Source: an uncultured Clostridia bacterium
GTDB taxonomy: Bacteria > Bacillota > Clostridia > TANB77 > CAG-508
Assembly: GCA_934168365.1 (NCBI GenBank)
Contig: CAKPNJ010000007.1
Span: forward strand, 5,032 to 69,031
Reading direction: 5' to 3'
Length of the DNA stretch: 64,000 nucleotides
Shown in pieces: positions 33,737 to 42,596 of the stretch. Positions within the stretch are counted from its first letter, which is position 1; the number at the start of each line of letters is the position of its first letter. The position numbers were made by a program, and so were the translations under genes. The notes below the pieces were generated by a model, which saw only the letters and a list, made by a program, of their open reading frames with translations, had not been told where the DNA came from and made no database searches.

Positions 33737-34446
33737 TGAAAATTGAAATTTTATACCCAGAACTATGTAATTTAAATGGAGATATGGGAAATATAAGGTA
33801 CTTAAAGAAATGTGTACCAGAAATAGAAATATTAGAAACCACAATAAATGAAAAGCCAAAATTCATTGAGCAAGATGATATTTCTTTAGTATATATGGGG
33901 ACATCAACTGAAAAGTCGCAAGAAATTATAATAGAAAAATTAAAACCATATACAGAGCAAATTAAACAGAAAATAGATAATAATCAATTATTTTTGTTTC
34001 TAGGCAATAGTTTAGAAATACTAGGAAAATATATTGAAAATGAAGATGGAAGCAAAATAGAAGCACTTGGAATTTTTGATATATATGCTAAAAGAAATAT
34101 GTTAAATAGACATAACAGTTTCTTTTTAGGAACATATGAAGATATAGAAATTCTAGGCTTTAGAGGTCAATTTACAATGCTATATGGAAACAATGAAAAT
34201 AGCTATTTTGCAAAAGCAGAAATGGGAATAGGAATAAATGAGCAAACTAAATTAGAAGGAATCCATAAAAATAACTTCTTAGCAACATATATAATTGGAC
34301 CAATATTAGTATTAAACCCATACTTTACATTAAAACTATTAAAAATGATGGGAGTAGAAAATCCAAAACTTGCATTTGAAAAAGAAGTTATAGAAGCATA
34401 TAATATTAGACTAAAAAAATTCAAAGAATTACAAAGCAAAAACTAA
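33736..34446 (+). CDS. gatD: GatD-like class I glutamine amidotransferase subunit lacking catalytic Cys and His
   Basis: A 236-aa partner of MurT. The order of segments follows GatD (IEILYPELCNLNGDMGNIRY, LVYMG, GKYIENEDGSKIEALGIFDI, TYIIGPIL). The nucleophile elbow, normally CGGYQLLG, reads GNSLEILG, and the only cysteines in the protein are residues 11 and 26, so no nucleophile is available. The catalytic His of the TYLHGP motif is Ile187. Glutamine hydrolysis is therefore not expected. Loss in the MurT partner Asp is parallel. It may use free ammonia, be structural, or perform another amidation. Translation is probably coupled through the one-base overlap. Confidence 0.8.
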   Translation: MKIEILYPELCNLNGDMGNIRYLKKCVPEIEILETTINEKPKFIEQDDISLVYMGTSTEKSQEIIIEKLKPYTEQIKQKIDNNQLFLFLGNSLEILGKYIENEDGSKIEALGIFDIYAKRNMLNRHNSFFLGTYEDIEILGFRGQFTMLYGNNENSYFAKAEMGIGINEQTKLEGIHKNNFLATYIIGPILVLNPYFTLKLLKMMGVENPKLAFEKEVIEAYNIRLKKFKELQSKN

Positions 34447-34450
34447 AAAA

Positions 34451-34481
34451 TCAATCAGCCGTAAGGATGGCTGATTTTTTT
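34451..34481 (+). terminator. Rho-independent terminator of murT-gatD
   Basis: ATCAGCC (34454-34460) pairs with GGCTGAT (34469-34475) and a run of seven T residues follows. Confidence 0.88.
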
Positions 34482-34491
34482 GCTTTACATA

Positions 34492-34520
34492 TTGAAAAAA
34501 AATAGATATTATGATATAAA
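34492..34520 (+). promoter_or_regulatory. Sigma-A promoter of the rlmN-prpC-prkC-rsgA-rpe operon
   Basis: TTGAAA (34492-34497), 17 bases, TATAAA (34515-34520), 32 bases before rlmN. Confidence 0.65.
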
Positions 34521-34552
34521 TTATATGTAATAATAGATAAAAAGGAACAATA

Positions 34553-35578
34553 ATGAAAAATATAAAAGAATATAACCTAGACGAATTAAAGCAAGAACTT
34601 ATTTCCCTAGGAGAAAAAGGATATAGAGCAGAGCAAATATTTAACTGGCTTTATGTAGAAAAAGTAAAAAGTTTTGACGATATGACTAATTTATCATTAG
34701 AACTAAGAGAAAAACTAAAACAAAACTATACAATGTGTAACTTTGAAATACTTAGTAAACAAGAATCTTCAGACGGGACAAAAAAATACTTATTTGATGT
34801 ATTAGATGGAAATGCAATAGAAACGGTTTTAATGCAATATCATCATGGAAAAACAATTTGTGTATCTTCACAAATTGGATGCAAAATGGGATGTAAGTTT
34901 TGTGCATCAACAGGAATAGCATTTGTTAGAGGTCTTACATCAGGCGAGATAGTTGAACAAATATTGGCAGTAGAACAAGACATTGGAGAGCATATTTCAA
35001 ATATAGTATTTATGGGAATAGGAGAACCTTTTGACAATTATGATAATGTAATACATGCAATTAGAATTATAAATAATCAAAAAGGTTTAAATATAGGAGC
35101 AAGACATATTAGCGTTTCAACATCTGGGCTAGTTCCAAGAATTTATGATTTTGCAAATGAAGATTTGCAATGTACATTATCTATTTCGCTACATGCAACA
35201 GATAATACCAAAAGAAGTGCAATGATGCCAGTAAATAATCTATATTCAATTGAAGAACTTATGGAGGCTTGCAAATACTACATTGCAAAAACTAATAAGA
35301 GAATATCATTTGAATATGCATTGGCAAAAGATAACAATGACAATTTAGAAGATGCAAAAGCATTGGTAAACTTATTAAAAGGAATGCTTTGTCATGTGAA
35401 CTTAATACCAATAAACAAAATTGAAAACGGAAAATTTACTAAAAGCAGTAATGATAATATTATAAAATTTAGAGATTACTTAAATGACCATGGAATTGTG
35501 GCAACAATTAGAAGAGAGCTAGGCAGTGACATAGATGCAGCATGTGGTCAATTAAGAAGAAAAAATTTAAAAACATAG
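34553..35578 (+). CDS. rlmN: 23S rRNA (adenine2503-C2)/tRNA methyltransferase RlmN
   Basis: RlmN (341 aa) is a radical SAM enzyme that methylates C2 of A2503 in 23S rRNA and A37 of some tRNAs. The cluster-binding cysteines lie in CKMGCKFCAST; other landmarks are the N-terminal GYRAEQIFNWLY, IVFMGIGEPFDNYDNV and the C-terminal methyl-carrier cysteine in DIDAACGQLR. Length is normal. AAAGGAAC precedes the ATG. It opens the operon with the PP2C phosphatase and PASTA kinase, an order common in Firmicutes. Confidence 0.96.
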   Translation: MKNIKEYNLDELKQELISLGEKGYRAEQIFNWLYVEKVKSFDDMTNLSLELREKLKQNYTMCNFEILSKQESSDGTKKYLFDVLDGNAIETVLMQYHHGKTICVSSQIGCKMGCKFCASTGIAFVRGLTSGEIVEQILAVEQDIGEHISNIVFMGIGEPFDNYDNVIHAIRIINNQKGLNIGARHISVSTSGLVPRIYDFANEDLQCTLSISLHATDNTKRSAMMPVNNLYSIEELMEACKYYIAKTNKRISFEYALAKDNNDNLEDAKALVNLLKGMLCHVNLIPINKIENGKFTKSSNDNIIKFRDYLNDHGIVATIRRELGSDIDAACGQLRRKNLKT

Positions 35579-35589
35579 GAGGAAAATAG

Positions 35590-36315
35590 ATGAAAGGTTT
35601 TGCTAAAACTGATGTTGGCAAAGCAAGAGAAATGAATCAAGACTATTACAGTATTCCTTCTTCTGAAAGTGACTTACAATTATACATTCTAGCAGATGGA
35701 ATGGGCGGATATAACGGAGGAGAAATAGCAAGCAGGCTAGCAGCAGAAACAACAAAAAATTATATTCAAAACAATTTTAAAAAAATAGAACATGATAAAG
35801 AAGCAATATTAAAGTTAGTAAAGGATGCAATGGAATATGCTAATATGGTAGTATATGAAGAATCAAAAAAAGATGAAAACTTGCAAGGAATGGGTACTAC
35901 TTTAGATGTATGCTTCATATATAATAGTAAGATATATATAGGACATGTAGGAGATAGTAGAATATACTTAATAAAAAAAGACATAGCTAGAAAGATAACC
36001 AAAGACCACAGCTATGTTCAACAATTAGTAGAAGATAAAAAAATTACTAGAGAAGAAGCAGAGCACCATCCAAAAAAGAATATGCTATTAAAGGCATTAG
36101 GATGTACCTCTTATGTGGAACCAGATATAAGAGCAAGAAACTTAGAAAAAGACGATATATTATTAATGTGTTCAGATGGACTAACTAATATGGTAGAAGA
36201 AAGTAAAATATATGAAGTAGTTAGAGAAAATAAAGAAAAAGCGCCAGAGATATTAGTAAATTTAGCAAATAATGCTGGTGGATATGACAACATAACAGTT
36301 ATAACTATAATATAG
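35590..36315 (+). CDS. prpC: PP2C-type serine/threonine protein phosphatase
   Basis: A 241-aa PPM phosphatase that removes phosphate from targets of the PASTA kinase encoded next. The metal-binding aspartates lie in ADGMGGYNGGE and in the C-terminal GGYDNITVITI; GHVGDSRIYL and LLMCSDGLTNM are also typical. The N-terminus (TDVGKAREMNQDYY) fixes the start, behind AGGAGGAAA. It lies 11 bases after rlmN and 13 before prkC, consistent with balanced expression of kinase and phosphatase. Confidence 0.95.
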   Translation: MKGFAKTDVGKAREMNQDYYSIPSSESDLQLYILADGMGGYNGGEIASRLAAETTKNYIQNNFKKIEHDKEAILKLVKDAMEYANMVVYEESKKDENLQGMGTTLDVCFIYNSKIYIGHVGDSRIYLIKKDIARKITKDHSYVQQLVEDKKITREEAEHHPKKNMLLKALGCTSYVEPDIRARNLEKDDILLMCSDGLTNMVEESKIYEVVRENKEKAPEILVNLANNAGGYDNITVITII

Positions 36316-36328
36316 GGGAGATAAAATT

Positions 36329-38308
36329 ATGAATTTAGTAGGTAAAGTAATAGGAAATAGATATGAAATGCTTGAAAAAATTGGTGAAGGTGGTATGGCC
36401 ACAGTATACAAAGCCAGATGTAATATTTTAAAAAGATATGTAGCTGTAAAAGTACTAAGAGAAGAATTTACAACAGATGAAGAATTTATTAGAAGATTTA
36501 ACACAGAAGCACAAGCTGCAGCAAGCCTTACACATCCAAATATTGTATCAATATTTGATGTAGGACATGAAGACAATGTTTATTATATTGTTATGGAGCT
36601 GGTACAAGGCAAAACTTTAAAAGAAATTATAAACGAAGATGGAGTACTACCTTGGAAATGGTCTGTAAATATTGCGATACAAGTAGCATCAGCATTAGAA
36701 ACAGCACACAAAAACAATATAGTACATAGAGATATTAAACCACACAATATAATAATAACAGAAGATGGAATTGCCAAAGTAACAGACTTTGGAATAGCGA
36801 AAGCTGTATCAAATTCAACAATTACTGCCTTTGGAACAACAATTGGTTCAGTTCATTATTTCTCACCTGAACATGCTAGAGGTGGATATACTGATGCAAA
36901 ATCAGATATCTATTCATTAGGTGTAGTAATGTATGAAATGCTAACTGGTAGGGTACCATTTGATGCAGATACACCAGTATCTATAGCTTTAAAACATATG
37001 CAAGAAAAACCAGTAGAACCAATGAAATTAAATCCATCTATTCCATTTGCAATAAACAAAATAATAATGAAAGCAATGGAAAAAGAGCCAAGTTTAAGAT
37101 ATCAAAATGCTACTGAAATGCTAAAAGATTTAAGTATGGCATTAAAAGATCCAGAAGGTGGATTTGTAAAGAGTAATGCAGAAAAACTTCAATATACCCA
37201 AAGAGTTCCAGTTTTAGGAGAAGAGCCACAAGTAGAAGTAAAAGAAGATGGCAAAAAAGGAAAATTAGCTAAATATTTTGAAGAACATCCAACAGCTAAA
37301 AAAGTATGGATAACAGTAATAATTGCAGTGTTAGTAATTTTAATCCCATTAGCGGGATTCTTTGGAGTTCAAGCATTATTAAAAGCAGGACTACCAAAAG
37401 ATGTTAACCTACCTAACTTTGTGGGTCAAACATTAGAAGAAGCAAAAGTAACATTAGGAAAAACAAAATTAACCTTAGAAACAGAAGAAGTATTTGATGA
37501 TGAAGTGGAAGCAGGAAAAATCATTTCACAAGAACCACCATATTCAGAAGGTGCAACAGTAAAAGAAAATACTACTGTTAAATTGAAAATAAGCAAAGGC
37601 TCAGAAATGGTAGAGATGATTAAAGTAGTAGGAATGACTTATGAAGAAGCTGAGCAAAAACTAAAAGATGAATTGCACTTAAATGTAGAGAGAAAAGAAG
37701 AAACAAGTAAAACAGTAGAAAAAGATGTAGTTATAAAACAAGATATTGCAGAAGGAAAACAAATTAAAGTTGGAGAAACTGTAACACTAACAGTAAGTAT
37801 AGGAACAGGTCTTAAAGATGTGGCTATGCCATATGTAATAGGAGATACAGAGGCAGAAGCTAAAAAGAAATTAGCTGATTTAACAGTAATAGTTGCATAT
37901 GAAGAAGATATGTCAAAGGCAGATGGAAAGGTATTGAAACAAAGCATTGAAGCTGGAACAACAGTTGAAGAAAAAACAAAAGTTACAATTACTGTAAATA
38001 GAATAGAAGAAATAAAAACTGGAATGGTAAGAATAAATGTGCAATCTCTACTAGGAGATAAAGCAGTAATTCAAAAAGATGAAGCTGGTAATGAAATAAA
38101 TCCAACAGTAACAGTAAAAGTTACCGTTGATGGAGATAATCAATATGAAGAAGAAAGACGTAAAGATGAAACATCACTAGTGGTTAAAGTACATGGAAAA
38201 CATACAGTAACAATAAAAGTATGGATTGGAGATCAAATGTATGGAATGCAACAACTAACATTAACAGATGAAAACCCAATAATTAGTTTTCCAATGAAAG
38301 CACAGTAA
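36329..38308 (+). CDS. prkC: Serine/threonine protein kinase with PASTA domains
   Basis: A 659-aa PrkC/StkP-type kinase. The N-terminal Hanks-type domain has IGEGGMATVYKA, the ATP lysine in YVAVKVL, catalytic HRDIKPHN near residue 133 and DFGIAKA; a membrane segment lies at about 327-350 (VWITVIIAVLVILIPLAGFF), and three PASTA repeats follow at about 360-560, then an extra beta-rich C-terminal domain of about 95 residues. PASTA repeats bind peptidoglycan fragments; in spore formers PrkC couples cell-wall signals to growth or germination. AGGGGAGAT precedes the ATG. Confidence 0.96.
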   Translation: MNLVGKVIGNRYEMLEKIGEGGMATVYKARCNILKRYVAVKVLREEFTTDEEFIRRFNTEAQAAASLTHPNIVSIFDVGHEDNVYYIVMELVQGKTLKEIINEDGVLPWKWSVNIAIQVASALETAHKNNIVHRDIKPHNIIITEDGIAKVTDFGIAKAVSNSTITAFGTTIGSVHYFSPEHARGGYTDAKSDIYSLGVVMYEMLTGRVPFDADTPVSIALKHMQEKPVEPMKLNPSIPFAINKIIMKAMEKEPSLRYQNATEMLKDLSMALKDPEGGFVKSNAEKLQYTQRVPVLGEEPQVEVKEDGKKGKLAKYFEEHPTAKKVWITVIIAVLVILIPLAGFFGVQALLKAGLPKDVNLPNFVGQTLEEAKVTLGKTKLTLETEEVFDDEVEAGKIISQEPPYSEGATVKENTTVKLKISKGSEMVEMIKVVGMTYEEAEQKLKDELHLNVERKEETSKTVEKDVVIKQDIAEGKQIKVGETVTLTVSIGTGLKDVAMPYVIGDTEAEAKKKLADLTVIVAYEEDMSKADGKVLKQSIEAGTTVEEKTKVTITVNRIEEIKTGMVRINVQSLLGDKAVIQKDEAGNEINPTVTVKVTVDGDNQYEEERRKDETSLVVKVHGKHTVTIKVWIGDQMYGMQQLTLTDENPIISFPMKAQ

Positions 38309-38361
38309 ACAAGCTTACTAGCGAAAATCCAGTAATTAGTTTTGAATAATGAGGTAAATGA

Positions 38362-39222
38362 ATGCCAAAAGGAATAATTATTTGTATTAGTTCAAATGTA
38401 TATCAAGTAGCAGAAGGCGAAAAAATATATAAATGCCTAGCAAGAGGAAAACTTAAAAAAGAAAAAATTAGTCCATTAGTTGGAGATGAGGTGGAATTTA
38501 CTATTACAAATTCAGAAAAACAAGAAGGAGTAATAGAGCAAATTCTTCCTCGCAAAAACGAACTAAAAAGGCCTAAAATGGCCAATCTAACTCAACTTAT
38601 TTTAGTAGTATCTATGAAAATGCCAAGCCCAGATTTATTATTATTAGACAAACAGTTAGTATTTGCAGAATTTATGGGATTAAAAGCAACTATAGTGCTA
38701 AATAAGGTTGACTTAGAAGATAAAGAAGAGATAGACAGAATTGCCAAATTGTATGAAAGTATAGGATATAAAGTTATACAAACAAATGCAAAAGAGGGAA
38801 TAAAAGTAGGAGAAATAAAAACTTTACTCGAAGGAGAAACTACAGCCTTTGCTGGAAACTCAGGAGTAGGTAAATCCACTTTGATAAATTCAATATTTGA
38901 ACAGGAGTTAACTCAAGAGGGAGATATTAGTGATAAAAATCAAAGAGGAAAAAATACTACTACAAGCACTACTTTGTATAAATATAAAGAAAATTCATAT
39001 ATAGCAGATACACCTGGATTTTCAACATTTGAAATAAATGAAATTCCAAAAGAAGATTTATGCCACTATTTTGTGGAGTTTGTACCTTATTTAGATAAAT
39101 GCGAATTTCAAGGTTGCAGTCATATAAAGGAAGAAAATTGTGGAGTAAAAGATGCTTTAGAATCTGGCAAAATTTCTTCACAAAGATATGAGAACTATAT
39201 AAAAATTTATAATAATTTGTGA
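38362..39222 (+). CDS. rsgA: Ribosome small subunit-dependent GTPase RsgA
   Basis: RsgA (286 aa) is a circularly permuted GTPase that checks late 30S subunit maturation. The N-terminal OB fold precedes the G motifs in permuted order: NKVDLED (G4), GNSGVGKSTLINSIF (G1, about residues 166-180) and DTPGFSTFE (G3). The C-terminal zinc site is seen in CEFQGCSHIKEENCGVKDAL. GAGGTAAATGA precedes the ATG. The gene keeps its conserved place after prkC and before rpe. Confidence 0.96.
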   Translation: MPKGIIICISSNVYQVAEGEKIYKCLARGKLKKEKISPLVGDEVEFTITNSEKQEGVIEQILPRKNELKRPKMANLTQLILVVSMKMPSPDLLLLDKQLVFAEFMGLKATIVLNKVDLEDKEEIDRIAKLYESIGYKVIQTNAKEGIKVGEIKTLLEGETTAFAGNSGVGKSTLINSIFEQELTQEGDISDKNQRGKNTTTSTTLYKYKENSYIADTPGFSTFEINEIPKEDLCHYFVEFVPYLDKCEFQGCSHIKEENCGVKDALESGKISSQRYENYIKIYNNL

Positions 39223-39293
39223 TAATGTTAAAAGTATTATATTGCTAGCATTAGTGTAAAACCAATAATTAGATTAGATAAGAGGAAAGAAAA

Positions 39294-39953
39294 ATGGTAG
39301 AAGTATCAGTTTCAATATTAAATGTAAAAGATGATAAAGCGATTCAAACATTATATAATTTAGAAACATCAGGAATAAATTACTTCCATATAGATGTAAT
39401 GGATGGAAAGTTTGTAAAAAATGATACAACAAATAAAATGCTAGAATTTAGTGAATACCTAAATCAAATTTCAAACTTACCATTAGATGTTCATTTGATG
39501 GTAGAAGATGTAGAAAGTTATATAAAAAGCTTTGCAATATTTGATCCTAATATTATAACATTTCATTTAGAAGCAGGAAAAAGCAAAGAAGAAATATTTA
39601 AATGGATTAAACTATTAAATGAAAACAACATAAGAGTTGGAATTTCAATAAAGCCAAACACAAAAGTAGAAGAAGTTTACGAATATCTACCATTTGTGCA
39701 TTTAGTATTAGTAATGACAGTAGAACCAGGAGAAGGCGGACAAAAGTTATTACCAGATACAATAGAAAAGATAAAAGAACTAAAACAATATATTGACAAA
39801 AATAATTTTGAAGTAGACATCGAAGCAGATGGTGGAATAAACACAGAAAATGCCGATAGGGTAAAAGAAGCGGGAGCTGATATGTTGGTATCAGGAAGTG
39901 CAATTATCAATGCTGAAGATTATAAAGAAGTTGTAGATAAACTAAAACAATAA
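39294..39953 (+). CDS. rpe: Ribulose-phosphate 3-epimerase
   Basis: A 219-aa TIM-barrel epimerase that interconverts ribulose 5-phosphate and xylulose 5-phosphate in the pentose phosphate pathway. The metal and catalytic motifs HIDVMDGKFVKND, LDVHLMVED, ITFHLEA, VMTVEPGEGGQKLLPDT and IEADGGINTENAD are present; the PGFGGQ loop is slightly changed to PGEGGQ and the usual SPSIL opening reads SVSIL. Function is likely normal, but an allulose-type epimerase would look similar. GAGGAAAGA precedes the ATG. It ends the rlmN operon. Confidence 0.88.
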   Translation: MVEVSVSILNVKDDKAIQTLYNLETSGINYFHIDVMDGKFVKNDTTNKMLEFSEYLNQISNLPLDVHLMVEDVESYIKSFAIFDPNIITFHLEAGKSKEEIFKWIKLLNENNIRVGISIKPNTKVEEVYEYLPFVHLVLVMTVEPGEGGQKLLPDTIEKIKELKQYIDKNNFEVDIEADGGINTENADRVKEAGADMLVSGSAIINAEDYKEVVDKLKQ

Positions 39954-39973
39954 AAGGCAGTAATGCCTTTTTT
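39952..39973 (+). terminator. Rho-independent terminator after rpe
   Basis: AAAAGGCA (39952-39959) and TGCCTTTT pair around GTAA, followed by further T residues. Confidence 0.85.
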
Positions 39974-39995
39974 CGTTGTTTTAAGTAATGAAATG

Positions 39996-40024
39996 TTGAA
40001 AAATAGGCAATAATATGTTATCAT
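39996..40024 (+). promoter_or_regulatory. Sigma-A promoter of the metal ABC transporter operon
   Basis: TTGAAA (39996-40001), 17 bases, TATCAT (40019-40024), 37 bases before the TTG start of the binding-protein gene. I saw no convincing Zur or MntR operator. Confidence 0.6.
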
Positions 40025-40061
40025 AGTACCATACTATCAATAAGTTTGAGAGGTAAGAAAT

Positions 40062-40952
40062 TTGAAAAAAAAGATTTTAATAATAATGTTAATAATAGCA
40101 GTTGCAATAGGAATAGCAATTTGGGCAACAACTAGAAAACATGAAAAAATAGAAAATGATAATTTGAAAATAGTAACATCATTTTATCCTATCTATGTTA
40201 TGACAGCAAATATAACACAAAACGTACCAGATGTGGAACTTGTAAATATGACAGAAGCCAATGTTGGTTGCTTACATGACTATACAATATCTACAACTGA
40301 TATGAAAAAGATAGAAAAAGCTGATATATATATTCAAAATGGATTGGGTTTAGAGAGCTTTATGGATAAAATAATTTCAGCATATCCAGAATTAAAGGTA
40401 ATAGATACTTGTGCTGATATATCAAATAAGATACAAGATGAAAATGAGACGAATCCTCATATTTGGACAAGCATAGAAAACTATATCAAACAAGTAGAAA
40501 CAATATGTCAAAAACTATGTGAATATGACAATAAAAATGCTGAAGCATATAAAGCAAATTGTGAAAGTTATTTACAGAAAATAAACCAAGAAAAACAAAA
40601 ATATGAAAATCAACTTCAAAAACTAAATGGAGCAAAGGCTATTTGCTTAAATGAGGGGCTAGAATATTTATTAAAAGAACTTAAAATGCAAGTAACACAA
40701 GTAGAAACAAATCACGAAGAAAGTACAATGTCAGCAGAAACACTAAAAAACCTAATTGAAAAAATGAAAAATGAAAACATAAAAATCATAGTAGTAGATA
40801 AAGATGACAATATAAAAAATGCCGAAACATTAGCAAACGAAACAGGAGCAAAAATATATAAACTAGATTCAGGGCTAACAGGAGAAACAAATAACAACGC
40901 ATATATAGACAAGCTAGAAGCAAATTTTTTAGTTCTAGAATCTATGATGTAG
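40062..40952 (+). CDS. znuA: Zinc/manganese ABC transporter substrate-binding protein
   Basis: A 296-aa cluster A-I binding protein, membrane-anchored through an N-terminal hydrophobic segment (residues 4-22; IILIIAVAIG-type, no lipobox Cys). Likely metal ligands are His72 (CLHDY), His133 (PHIWTS), His218 (ETNHEES) and Asp269 (LDSG). The three-His set favours zinc, but manganese cannot be excluded. The start is TTG at 40062, behind GAGAGGTAAG. The ATPase and permease follow closely with good ribosome binding sites. Confidence 0.85.
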   Translation: MKKKILIIMLIIAVAIGIAIWATTRKHEKIENDNLKIVTSFYPIYVMTANITQNVPDVELVNMTEANVGCLHDYTISTTDMKKIEKADIYIQNGLGLESFMDKIISAYPELKVIDTCADISNKIQDENETNPHIWTSIENYIKQVETICQKLCEYDNKNAEAYKANCESYLQKINQEKQKYENQLQKLNGAKAICLNEGLEYLLKELKMQVTQVETNHEESTMSAETLKNLIEKMKNENIKIIVVDKDDNIKNAETLANETGAKIYKLDSGLTGETNNNAYIDKLEANFLVLESMM

Positions 40953-40966
40953 AACAGGAGTAGAAA

Positions 40967-41698
40967 ATGGGTGGAAAAGGAGCATGTGGTTTACACTGCA
41001 CAAAAATAAATAACATAAGTGTAAAATTTGGAAAAGAGCAAGTATTAAAAAATGTAAATATCCATGTGCATTGTGGAGAGTTAACTGTAATAATAGGTAG
41101 AAATGGTGCAGGAAAATCTACATTATTAAAAGCTATTTTAGGAGAAGTAGAGCATACTGGAAACATAAGCTTTGTGGATATGAAAGATAACATTGCAAAA
41201 AGAATAAAAATAGGGTATGTGCCACAAACTATAAATATAGAAAAACATATGCCAACAACAGTATATGATCTATTTGCATCATGTATTTGCCACATACCAG
41301 TATTTTTGAAAAAGGATAAAAAGATATATAGCGAAATAAAAGAACAGCTAAAAATATTTGGAGCAGAAAAATTAATAGATAAAAGTATAGGAGATTTATC
41401 TGGTGGCGAATTACAAAGAGTATTACTTGCAATAGCAACAAAACCAACACCAAATTTATTGGTACTAGATGAGCCAGTATCAGGAATTGATAAAAATGGA
41501 ACAAGAGATTTTTATGAATTAGTAAATGAATTAAAAACAAAATATGATATGTCAATTTTACTTGTATCACATGATTTAGATTTAGTTAAAAAATATGCTG
41601 ATAGAGTAATTTTATTAGATAAACAAGTTGTAAAAGAGGGAACACCAGAAGAAGTATTTGAGAGCTTAGAATTTAAAAGCTATTTTGGAGAAATATAA
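40967..41698 (+). CDS. znuC: Metal ABC transporter ATP-binding protein
   Basis: A 243-aa ABC ATPase that powers uptake with the permease encoded next. Walker A is GRNGAGKSTLLKAI, the signature LSGGELQRVLLA and Walker B LLVLDEPVSGID, with the switch His in LLVSHDLDLV. Before the ATPase fold lies a short stretch with Cys and His (GACGLHCTKI) that could contact metal. CAGGAGTAG precedes the ATG. Specificity follows the binding protein: zinc most likely, manganese possible. Confidence 0.9.
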   Translation: MGGKGACGLHCTKINNISVKFGKEQVLKNVNIHVHCGELTVIIGRNGAGKSTLLKAILGEVEHTGNISFVDMKDNIAKRIKIGYVPQTINIEKHMPTTVYDLFASCICHIPVFLKKDKKIYSEIKEQLKIFGAEKLIDKSIGDLSGGELQRVLLAIATKPTPNLLVLDEPVSGIDKNGTRDFYELVNELKTKYDMSILLVSHDLDLVKKYADRVILLDKQVVKEGTPEEVFESLEFKSYFGEI

Positions 41699-41712
41699 GA
41701 GGAGAATATATA

Positions 41713-42555
41713 ATGGAAGTAATATATAGTATATTAGAAGCACTAATACCATTTGAATTTATAGATTATGCATTTATGAAAAATGCACTAATTGCAATTA
41801 TTTTAGTAACACCAGTATTTGCTATTTTAGGTACTATGATAGTAAACAATAAAATGGCATTTTTCTCAGATGCACTAGGACATTCAGCTTTAACAGGAAT
41901 TGCACTAGGAATGGTTTTAGGAATATCAAATATGAATATTTCAATGATATTATTTGCTGTTATATTTGCATTGCTATTAAACTATGTAAAAAATAAAACA
42001 AACTATGGAGCAGATACAATAATAAGTGTATTTTCATCAATAGCAATAGCACTAGGACTTGCAATGTTAGCACAAAGTGGAAACTTTAATAAATATTCAA
42101 GCTATTTAGTGGGAGATATATTAAGCATTAGTAACACAGAAATATTATACTTATTTTTAGCATTTATTGCTGTAATTGCATTTTGGTACTTTACATTTAA
42201 TAAATTAAATGTAACAAGTATAAATACAACATTGGCAAGAAGCAGGGGAGTAAATACAAAAACAATTGATAATGTATTTGCAGTGTTAATAGCTATAATT
42301 GTAATGATTTCAATTAGATTTATTGGTATTTTACTAATAAATTCATTACTCATATTACCAGCAGCATCTAGTAGAAATGTAGCTAAAAATATGAGAACAT
42401 ACCATTTGCTTGCTGTAATTTTTTCATTGTTTTCAGGGATCACAGGCTTAATTATTTCATATTATTGGAACATACCAACAGGTCCAATGATAGTACTAAT
42501 ATCAGGTTTAATATACTTTGTAACATTTGGACTAAAAAAGAAAATAAAAGAATAA
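41713..42555 (+). CDS. znuB: Metal ABC transporter permease
   Basis: A 280-aa ABC-3 family permease with about eight or nine membrane segments. The conserved FFSDALGHSALTGIALG segment and the coupling region GVNTKTIDNVFAVLIAIIV and LLINSLLILPAASSRNVAKN are typical of the ZnuB/MntB family. AGAGGAGAAT precedes the ATG, 14 bases after the ATPase gene. With its partners it forms a complete metal importer, and a strong terminator ends the operon. Confidence 0.92.
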   Translation: MEVIYSILEALIPFEFIDYAFMKNALIAIILVTPVFAILGTMIVNNKMAFFSDALGHSALTGIALGMVLGISNMNISMILFAVIFALLLNYVKNKTNYGADTIISVFSSIAIALGLAMLAQSGNFNKYSSYLVGDILSISNTEILYLFLAFIAVIAFWYFTFNKLNVTSINTTLARSRGVNTKTIDNVFAVLIAIIVMISIRFIGILLINSLLILPAASSRNVAKNMRTYHLLAVIFSLFSGITGLIISYYWNIPTGPMIVLISGLIYFVTFGLKKKIKE

Positions 42556-42559
42556 AAGA

Positions 42560-42594
42560 AAAAACTGAAGTGGCTTTGCCACTCCAGTTTTTTT
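42560..42594. terminator. Bidirectional terminator between the metal transporter and pflA
   Basis: AAAACTG-AGTGGC pairs with GCCACT-CAGTTTT around TTT, with one mismatched position, A-run before and seven T residues after. Confidence 0.85.
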
Positions 42595-42596
42595 CT

